A DNA stretch of 8,734 nt from an uncultured Eubacteriales bacterium (GTDB taxonomy: Bacteria; Bacillota; Clostridia; Christensenellales; Aristaeellaceae), in NCBI GenBank assembly GCA_900553905.1, contig USFL01000046.1:1-8734 (forward strand), written 5' to 3'. Numbering within the stretch: position 1 is the stretch's first letter; every line of letters begins with the position of its first letter. Below the pieces are notes generated by a model. The model was given only the letters and a program-made list of their open reading frames with translations, made no database searches and was not told where the DNA came from. The translations under genes were made by a program, and so were the position numbers. Shown one piece after another: positions 1-5,857 of the stretch.

Positions 1-91
1 CCGCCGCGATTGCATGCGCGTCGAAAGGGGCGCTCCAAAGAAAATTCCTTAAAGAAAACACGTTTCGCCCATTCGTTCATAAAAGCTTTAC

Positions 92-146
92 AATCCGCCG
101 CCAGCCCTTGAAAAATCACGGTTTTTTCCGGCAGGGGCGGCGGATT
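92..146. other. Long interrupted stem-loop upstream of rbgA
   Basis: An 11-bp perfect inverted repeat, AATCCGCCGCC (92-102) and GGCGGCGGATT (136-146), encloses a second complementary pair, GAAAAA (110-115) and TTTTTC (123-128), around a 7-nt loop. An alternative pairing of CCCT (105-108) with AGGG (133-136) would extend the stem between them. The structure is certain as a complementarity pattern; its role is not. No U-run follows directly on either strand (plus-strand continuation is TCCCCTTGCGC, with T-runs only about 12 nt further on), so it is a poor match to an intrinsic terminator. It lies upstream of the proposed promoter, so it may end an upstream transcript or, if transcription starts further upstream, form a leader structure. 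Confidence 0.55.
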
Positions 147-151
147 TCCCC

Positions 152-180
152 TTGCGCTTTTTGGGAAAGAATGCTTTAAT
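152..180 (+). promoter_or_regulatory. Putative sigma-A type promoter for the rbgA operon
   Basis: A -10-like TTTAAT (175-180, five of six consensus positions) is preceded at a 17-nt spacer by TTGCGC (152-157), which keeps the TTG of a -35 element but matches only three of six positions. Transcription would begin near 187, giving a leader of about 50 nt before the TTG start at 236. This is the most AT-rich part of the sequence immediately upstream of the gene run. The call rests on pattern only; the weak -35 lowers confidence. Confidence 0.35.
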
Positions 181-219
181 AGGTTGAGCGTTTTTGCCGA
201 TGCAGCCGCCAAGGCGGCC

Positions 220-227
220 GGAAGGGG
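220..227 (+). promoter_or_regulatory. Ribosome binding site that selects the rbgA TTG start
   Basis: GGAAGGGG ends 8 nt before the TTG at 236. The other in-frame candidates, TTG 194 and ATG 200, have no comparable purine-rich stretch at a usable distance, and TTG 230 is only 2 nt away from this one. Starting at 236 also gives the family's usual N terminus (MEIQWYPGHMAKA). Confidence 0.6.
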
Positions 228-235
228 TTTTGCGT

Positions 236-1111
236 TTGGAGATTCAGTGGTATCCGGGCCATATGGCCAAGGCCAAACGGCTGCTCAGCGCGCAGCTGAG
301 CAAGGTGGATCTGGTGGTCGAGCTGTGCGATGCGCGGCTGCCCCTGTCCAGCCGCAACCCGGCGCTGGACGAGCTGATCCGCCACAAGCGGCGCGTGCTG
401 CTTTTGTGCAAGGCGGATCTGGCCGAGCCCGCGAAAACCCAGCGCTGGCTGGCCTATTTCCGGCGACAGGGCCTGGAGTGCATGGCCTATGACAAGAGCC
501 CCCAAAAGACCAAACAGGCGCGCGGGCTCATTGAGCTGGCGGCCAAAGACGTGCTGGAGCGAAACCAGCGCCGCGGCATTCAAAAGACGCTGCGCGCCAT
601 GGTGGTGGGTGTGCCCAACGTGGGTAAGAGCACCTTTATCAACCGCCTCTACGGCGGGACGATCGCCAAAACGGGCGACCGCCCCGGCGTGACAAAGAGC
701 AACCAGTGGGTAAAGGTATCGCCCTATCTGGAGGTGCTGGATACACCGGGCATGCTCTGGCCCAAGCTCAACGACCAGCGCGCGGCTACGCGTCTGGCCT
801 ATATCGGCACCATCAAGGATGCCGTGTACGACCAGTATGAGCTGTGCGCCTGCCTGCTGGCCGACCTGATGGCCGTCATGCCGCAGCAAACCGTCGAACG
901 TTACAAAATCAAGGACCCCTCCGCCCAGGGCTACGCCCTGTTGGACGAGGTGTGCCGGGGCCGCGGGTTTCTCATGCGCGGCGGCGTGTGCGATCTGGAC
1001 CGCGCCTGCGCCGTGATCCTGGATGAATTTCGGGAGGGCAAGGTGGGGAAGCTCACCCTGGAGGATGCGCCCCAGACAGGGGAGGAGGCACAGAATGCCG
1101 AAACCCTCTGA
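236..1111 (+). CDS. rbgA: Ribosome biogenesis GTPase RbgA/YlqF
   Basis: Circularly permuted GTPase of the YlqF/RbgA family, which promotes late 50S ribosomal subunit maturation in the cytoplasm. With the TTG start it is 291 residues, close to the roughly 280 usual for the family. The N terminus IQWYPGHMAKAKR is the family signature, followed by the DAR motif (CDARLPLSSRNP, about 31-42). The G motifs appear in permuted order: G4-like CKAD (58-61), G1 GVPNVGKST (125-133), G2-region KTGDRPGVT (about 145-153), G3 DTPG (169-172). The C-terminal helical domain contains RGFLMRGGVCDLD. The oddity is G4: the family expects NKxD, but the Asn codon is replaced by TGC (Cys) at 407-409. An upstream in-frame ATG (200) or TTG (194) would add 12-14 residues, but the ribosome binding site and family alignment favour 236. 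The last 17 nt overlap rnhB. Identity is near certain; the start is likely. Confidence 0.96.
   Translation: MEIQWYPGHMAKAKRLLSAQLSKVDLVVELCDARLPLSSRNPALDELIRHKRRVLLLCKADLAEPAKTQRWLAYFRRQGLECMAYDKSPQKTKQARGLIELAAKDVLERNQRRGIQKTLRAMVVGVPNVGKSTFINRLYGGTIAKTGDRPGVTKSNQWVKVSPYLEVLDTPGMLWPKLNDQRAATRLAYIGTIKDAVYDQYELCACLLADLMAVMPQQTVERYKIKDPSAQGYALLDEVCRGRGFLMRGGVCDLDRACAVILDEFREGKVGKLTLEDAPQTGEEAQNAETL
1078..1088 (+). promoter_or_regulatory. Strong ribosome binding site of rnhB inside the rbgA 3' end
   Basis: AGGGGAGGAGG ends 6 nt before the ATG at 1095 and lies entirely inside the rbgA reading frame. It fixes the rnhB start and excludes the longer upstream reading of that frame from 1023, which would run inside rbgA without support. 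Confidence 0.7.
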
Positions 1112-1736
1112 AAAGCGCCTGGCGCACTTTCGGGAGCTGGTTGCCTATGATCGGGCACTGCCGGGTTTCGGCACGTCCCTGGCCGGCATGGATGAGGCCG
1201 GGCGGGGCCCACTGGTGGGCAATGTGGTAGCGGCTTGCGTCATCCTGCCCGACCAGCCGCTGCATGAATGGATTGACGATAGCAAGCGCCTCAGCCCAAA
1301 GCGCCGCGAGGAGATGTACCATTGCATCATGGAGACGGCGCTGTATGTGGGCGTAGGGGAGGCCAGCCCGGAGGAGATCGACCGGCTGAACATCCTCAAT
1401 GCCACGCGCCTGGCCATGCGCCGGGCCGCGGAGCATGCCCCGGCCACGCTGTGCGTGGTGGACGCGGTCCAGGGCCTCGACCTGCCCTTTCCCGTCCAGT
1501 CCGTCATCCGGGGCGACGCCACCAGCTACCATGTGGCGGCGGCCAGCATCGTGGCCAAGGTGACGCGGGACCGGCAGATGCGGGACTATGCCCTGCAATA
1601 TCCTGAGTACGGGTTTGACCGCAACATGGGCTATGGAACCGCCGAGCATATCGCGGCCCTGCGCGCCTATGGTCCAACGCCCGCGCACCGCCGCGCCTTT
1701 ATACGTCATTTTGTTGGGGAGGAAACAGCCGAATGA
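1095..1736 (+). CDS. rnhB: Ribonuclease HII
   Basis: Cytoplasmic endonuclease that cleaves the RNA strand of RNA:DNA hybrids and incises at single ribonucleotides embedded in DNA, feeding ribonucleotide excision repair. It is 213 residues, typical for the family. Visible motifs: DEAGRGPLVG near the N terminus with the first two catalytic acids (D33, E34), the DDSKRLSPKRR segment (61-71), CVVDAVQG with the third acid (D123), AKVTRDR with the fourth (D159), and the family's C-terminal signature MGYGTAEHIAALRAYGPTPAHRRAF (in pieces from about 178 to 202). All four expected carboxylates are present, so it should be active. It overlaps rbgA by 17 nt, and its stop shares an ATGA with the start of the next gene, implying translational coupling on both sides. 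Confidence 0.97.
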   Translation: MPKPSEKRLAHFRELVAYDRALPGFGTSLAGMDEAGRGPLVGNVVAACVILPDQPLHEWIDDSKRLSPKRREEMYHCIMETALYVGVGEASPEEIDRLNILNATRLAMRRAAEHAPATLCVVDAVQGLDLPFPVQSVIRGDATSYHVAAASIVAKVTRDRQMRDYALQYPEYGFDRNMGYGTAEHIAALRAYGPTPAHRRAFIRHFVGEETAE

Positions 1737-4700
1737 AACGCTTCTGCGCCTTTTTTTGCCTGGCGTTGACGCTGCTTGTATGCCTGACCGCCGCTGCGGA
1801 GGAAACCAACCTGATTGCCAACGGCGGCTTTGAGACGCTGGATGCGTCCGGAGATCCTGTGGACTGGTATCCCACGGCCTACCGCACACAGGAGGGGTAT
1901 TCCCGCATTGCCGTCACGTCCGAAAAGGCGCACAGCGGCCAGTACAGCGCCGTGGTGGAAAACGCGAGCGCCAACGATGCGCGCTATACCTGCACCGTTT
2001 CGGTGGAGCCGTCCTCGCTCTATCGCCTGAGCGCCTACGTGCTGGTGGAATCCATGGAGGATACCGGCAACGGCGCAAACCTGGGCATCGAGGGCATTTA
2101 CTCGTATTCCGATTGCCTGTTTGATACGGATGGAGAATGGCAATACCTTGAGTGGTACGGCGAAACGGGAGAGGACCAGCGCGAGGTGACCTTCGGCGTG
2201 CGCGTGGGCGGCTATGGCGCGGAGAGCACCGGCAAGGCCTATTTTGACGACGTATGCCTGGAAAAGGTGGACGCGCTGCCCTCCGGGGTGTTTGCCTCCA
2301 TCTGGTACGATACGCAGAGCTATGTTTCCTATGACACGCAAACCTCGCAGCAGACGGGGGAGAAGAGCACGGCGCTGTTTGTGGCGCTGGGCCTCATATT
2401 CGGCTTTGCTTACCTCCTGGCCCGCCCGCTGTTGGAGCGTGGAGGCGCGAACCGGCGCGCCGCGTGTGTCTTTGTCTGCCTGATGGCCGTGGCGCTGGTC
2501 GTGCGCATCGTGCTGGCAGTACAGGTGCCGGGGTATTCGGTGGATATCAACTGCTTCACCGCCTGGAGCCTGCGCATGGCCGAGCGCGGCCCCGCAGGCT
2601 TCTACGCCCCGGATTATTTCTGCGACTATCCGCCGGGATATATGCTGCTCCTGTGGCCCTGCGGCCTGCTGCTCAATGCCGTCAAGAGCGCGGGGGCCTC
2701 GCTGCTGGTGGTCAAGAGCCTGCCCATCCTGTGCGACATGGCGGGCGCGCTGGTGCTGTTTGGCTATGCCCGCAAGCGGCTGGGCGATGCGGCGGCGGCG
2801 CTCGTGGCGGGCCTGTATGCGTTCAGCCCCGCAGTGCTGGTCAACGGCGCGGCTTGGGGCCAGGCTGACAGCGTGCTGGCGCTGCTTCTGATGCTCACCA
2901 CCCTGGCGGCCATTCGCCGCGACTGGCGGGCGGCCCTTCCCTTGTTCGTCGCGTCGGTGCTGGTGAAGCCGCAGGCGCTCCTGTTTGCGCCGGTTGGCGG
3001 CGTATGGCTGCTTGTGTGCCTGCTGGAGAAGCAGGAGCGGCCGGACCGTATGCGCCAGTGGAAATCGGTCGGGACAGGCCTTGGGCTGGCGGTGGTCGTA
3101 GCGGCGGCCATCATCGTGCCCTTCTCCGTGCAGCAGTCGCCGTTGTGGCTGATCGACCTGTATGGCGAAACGCTTTCCTCCTATGCCTATGCCACGCTGA
3201 ACACGGCCAATCTCTACTACCTGATCGGCGCCAACTGGACGGACCTGGCCGCTCACGTGCCCACGGCGCTGCCGCTGGTCACGGCGTTGGCCGCCATGAG
3301 TGGAGGCCTTTGGCTGCTGCTGAGCGGCGAAAAGCTGTCCCTGCGCAGCCGGCCCCGCAGTACATCGCTGGGGGCGCTCTGTCTGCTGCTGGCGCTGTAT
3401 CAGTTCGGCCTGACCTTCTTCGGGGGAAGCTACAGCGCCTACGGCTATGGAATGACGGCATTTGCCTTCCTGCTTGCGGCCGTCTGCCTGGCCTGCGACC
3501 GCAAGGCCGCCTCTCTGCCCTTCTACCTGGCGCTGTCGCTGATCCTGATTTATGTGCTGGGGGTCAAGGTGCATGAGCGGTACCTGCTTCCGGCCATGCC
3601 GCTGCTTCTGCTGGCCTATGTCCTGACGCGCGACCGGCGGCTGCTGGCCCTGTGCGTGGGCTTTTCCATCACCACGTTCATCAACACGGCCATCGTGCTG
3701 GACAATGCCATTCTCTTTGGCGCGGAGCAGGGACATCTCAACAACGATACCCTCGTCCTCAACGATGTGCTGTGCGTGTTCAATCTCCTGCTCTGCGGCT
3801 ATGCCGTCCGGGTGGCCTACACGGGTCTGCGGCCCAGCGAAGCGACCCGGCCGCGCGAAGCGGAGCCAGTTGTGCCGCCATCGTATGAGCGGATGCTGCT
3901 GTCGCCCCGCGATGCGCGGCTGCACCTGACGCTGCGGGACTATCTGGTGATGGGCATCACCTGCGTGGTCTATGGCGTACTGGCCTTTACGAACCTGGGC
4001 AGCACGGTCGCGCCGCAGACGGGCTGGATCTCCACCTCGCCCGACGAGCAGATCGTCTTTGACCTGGGCGAAAGCACGCGCTTCAGCCTCCTGTACTATG
4101 CGGGGGTCAGCTACAACGATTTTTCCGTCTCCACCAGCGACGACGGCGTCACCTGGTCGGCGGAAACGCCCTGCCGCATGCGCGAGGGCCTGTGCTACCG
4201 CTGGCTGTACGCGCTTCAGTCCACCCAGAGCAATGGCGAAGTCACCTACATGAGCGATTCGCCCACCAGTGTGGTATGGTTTACGGGACGCTATCTGCGG
4301 CTGAATGCCTGTGAGGCGGGACTGAACCTGTGGGAGATCGTGGCGCGGGACGAGGACGGCCAGACGCTGCCCCTGACCATCGTGAGCCATACGGGCGCGC
4401 GCACGGGCGTGCTGGATAGCGAAAAGCCGGTCGAAAACCTGATTGACGAGCAGGATACCTGCGTGGGCGAGCCGGGCTGGTACAACGGCACCTACTTCGA
4501 TGAAATCTATCACGCGCGTACCGCCTATGAGCACCTGCACGGCCAGGCGCCCTACGAGACCACGCATCCGCCGCTGGGCAAGCTTTTGATGAGCGTAGGC
4601 ATCGCCATCTTCGGCATGACGCCGTTTGGCTGGCGGTTTGCAGGGGCGCTCATCGGCGTGCTGATGCTGCCTGCACTCTACCTGCTGGCGTTGCAGCTCA

Positions 4701-5827
4701 CCCACAGGCGTTCCATCGCCACGGTGTCCATGCTGGCGTTCTCGCTGGACCTGATGCACTATACCCAGACGCGCATCGCCACCATCGATTCCTTCCCGGT
4801 GTTTTTCATCCTGCTGAGCTACCTGTGCATGGTGCGCTATTTGCAAACCGATCTCTTCGCCGTGGATCCCGAAAAGCCCCGGCTGTTCGACCGCTGCCTG
4901 CGCAAAAGCCTGATTCCCCTGGCGCTGAGCGGGCTGTTCATGGGCCTGGCCATCGCCAGCAAGTGGATTGGCCTGTACTCCGCGGTGGGGCTGGCGCTGC
5001 TGTTCTTCACGGCCGTCTATCGCCAGTACCGGGTGAGCAACGTGGCCTGCGGCCTGGATGTGGAGCACGTCAAGCTGGACGATGGCCAGAAGGCGCGCGT
5101 GCGCGCCGCGCAGGACTTTACGCTCAAGCGCATCCTCATCACCTGCGGCTTCTGTGTGATCTTCTTCGTGCTGGTGCCGTGCGTAATCTATTACCTGTGC
5201 TATATCCCGTACCTGTCGTCCACGGGTCCGGTCACGCTCAAGCGCGTGATCGACGCCCAGATTGGCATGCTCAATTACCACAGCACGCCGGGCCTGGGCA
5301 TGGATCATCCCTTCCAGTCGCCCTGGTGGCAGTGGCCGTTCATCCTCAAGCCCATGTGGTTCGCACAGGACTACTATGAGCCCGCCGGCTACGCGAGCAC
5401 CATCATGTGCATGGGCAATCCGTGGGTCTTCTACATCGGCGCCATCGCCATGCTGGGCGCGCTCGCGGCCTGCGTGACCAAGTACCTGAACCTGCGGGCC
5501 GGCGTATCCCTGCGGCAGGGCGACGGCGATCTGACATTGCCGGTGCTCGCCGTGGGATTCCTGGCGCAGTACCTACCCTGGGTGCTCGTGCCCAGAAGCA
5601 TGTACATCTATCACTACTTTGCAAGCGTGCCCTTCATCATCATGGCCACCGCCTGGTGGCTGGACCGCCTGCCGCGTTCCCGCCCAAGGCTCCGCACGTG
5701 CGTCATGGCCCTGTACCTGGTTGGCGCGCTGGTGTTCTTCGTGCTGTTCTTCCCCTATGCGTCGGGCTGGCTGACCAGCACGGAGTGGCTGGACGCGATG
5801 AAGTGGTTTTCGAAGCTCTACTACTGA
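1733..5827 (+). CDS. Fused dual GT-C membrane glycosyltransferase (GT87-like plus GT39/PMT-like) with two carbohydrate-binding-like domains
   Basis: A 1364-residue multi-pass membrane protein. Order seen: signal peptide (1-22, MKRF start, AAA before E23); a CBM4/9-like beta-sandwich (about 25-180, opening NLIANGGFE, closing AYFDDVCLE); membrane segments near 213-233 and 243-264; a first GT-C unit with outer-loop Asp D271 (SVDINCFTAW), YPPGYMLLLW (299-308), AWGQADS (374-380), KPQ (412-414), VHERYLLP (613-620), ending about 697; an Arg-rich linker; a membrane segment (737-755); a discoidin (F5/8C)-like domain (about 757-905); then a GT39/PMT-type unit with FDEIYHA (DE at 923-924), HPPLGK (945-950), TRIATIDS (1013-1020), SKWIG (1076-1080), SPWWQWPF (1196-1203), GNP (1228-1230) and YIYHYF (1291-1296). 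Such enzymes use polyprenyl-phosphate sugars on the outer membrane face to glycosylate proteins or wall polymers. Sugar and acceptor cannot be read from sequence. The ATG overlaps the rnhB stop (ATGA), with GGGGAGG (1716-1722) 10 nt upstream. Whether both halves are active is unknown. Confidence 0.85.
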   Translation: MKRFCAFFCLALTLLVCLTAAAEETNLIANGGFETLDASGDPVDWYPTAYRTQEGYSRIAVTSEKAHSGQYSAVVENASANDARYTCTVSVEPSSLYRLSAYVLVESMEDTGNGANLGIEGIYSYSDCLFDTDGEWQYLEWYGETGEDQREVTFGVRVGGYGAESTGKAYFDDVCLEKVDALPSGVFASIWYDTQSYVSYDTQTSQQTGEKSTALFVALGLIFGFAYLLARPLLERGGANRRAACVFVCLMAVALVVRIVLAVQVPGYSVDINCFTAWSLRMAERGPAGFYAPDYFCDYPPGYMLLLWPCGLLLNAVKSAGASLLVVKSLPILCDMAGALVLFGYARKRLGDAAAALVAGLYAFSPAVLVNGAAWGQADSVLALLLMLTTLAAIRRDWRAALPLFVASVLVKPQALLFAPVGGVWLLVCLLEKQERPDRMRQWKSVGTGLGLAVVVAAAIIVPFSVQQSPLWLIDLYGETLSSYAYATLNTANLYYLIGANWTDLAAHVPTALPLVTALAAMSGGLWLLLSGEKLSLRSRPRSTSLGALCLLLALYQFGLTFFGGSYSAYGYGMTAFAFLLAAVCLACDRKAASLPFYLALSLILIYVLGVKVHERYLLPAMPLLLLAYVLTRDRRLLALCVGFSITTFINTAIVLDNAILFGAEQGHLNNDTLVLNDVLCVFNLLLCGYAVRVAYTGLRPSEATRPREAEPVVPPSYERMLLSPRDARLHLTLRDYLVMGITCVVYGVLAFTNLGSTVAPQTGWISTSPDEQIVFDLGESTRFSLLYYAGVSYNDFSVSTSDDGVTWSAETPCRMREGLCYRWLYALQSTQSNGEVTYMSDSPTSVVWFTGRYLRLNACEAGLNLWEIVARDEDGQTLPLTIVSHTGARTGVLDSEKPVENLIDEQDTCVGEPGWYNGTYFDEIYHARTAYEHLHGQAPYETTHPPLGKLLMSVGIAIFGMTPFGWRFAGALIGVLMLPALYLLALQLTHRRSIATVSMLAFSLDLMHYTQTRIATIDSFPVFFILLSYLCMVRYLQTDLFAVDPEKPRLFDRCLRKSLIPLALSGLFMGLAIASKWIGLYSAVGLALLFFTAVYRQYRVSNVACGLDVEHVKLDDGQKARVRAAQDFTLKRILITCGFCVIFFVLVPCVIYYLCYIPYLSSTGPVTLKRVIDAQIGMLNYHSTPGLGMDHPFQSPWWQWPFILKPMWFAQDYYEPAGYASTIMCMGNPWVFYIGAIAMLGALAACVTKYLNLRAGVSLRQGDGDLTLPVLAVGFLAQYLPWVLVPRSMYIYHYFASVPFIIMATAWWLDRLPRSRPRLRTCVMALYLVGALVFFVLFFPYASGWLTSTEWLDAMKWFSKLYY

Positions 5828-5841
5828 CGACCCGTTTGTGC

Positions 5842-5849
5842 AGAGAGGG
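5842..5849 (+). promoter_or_regulatory. Ribosome binding site that selects the comM ATG start
   Basis: AGAGAGGG ends 8 nt before the ATG at 5858. The alternative GTG at 5849 overlaps the last base of this site and so cannot use it. The ATG also yields the family N terminus MLAKTLSCGLSGVYGYPVEV. It lies in the 30-nt gap after the glycosyltransferase stop, in which no terminator is visible. Confidence 0.55.
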
Positions 5850-5857
5850 TGTGCCCC

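Noticed and set aside
1..80. A minus-strand frame from an ATG at 80 (MNEWAKRVFFKEF...) open to the window edge, a possible divergent gene start.
   Set aside because: There is no ribosome binding site before the ATG, only 26 codons are visible and no family is recognisable. It cannot be supported from this window.
3..179. A plus-strand frame open from the window edge to TAA at 177-179, possibly the tail of an upstream gene.
   Set aside because: The translation resembles no protein end I recognise, including the genes often found upstream of rbgA (rplS, lepB), and it runs through the stem-loop and AT-rich promoter-like region.
1023..1094. A 24-residue N-terminal extension of RNase HII.
   Set aside because: It lies inside rbgA, has no family counterpart, and the strong AGGGGAGGAGG site points to the ATG at 1095.
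1778..1783. Possible lipobox cysteine (LLVC, C17) making the glycosyltransferase N terminus a lipoprotein.
   Set aside because: The residue before the Cys is Val rather than Gly, Ala or Ser, and a better signal peptidase I site (AAA before E23) follows.
1706..5308. A 1200-codon open frame on the minus strand across the glycosyltransferase gene.
   Set aside because: It is in exact codon register with the plus-strand gene, so its stops would need TTA, CTA or TCA codons on the plus strand, which this GC-rich gene nearly lacks. The predicted protein is Gln/His/Arg/Ala-rich without recognisable domains, as expected of an antisense shadow.
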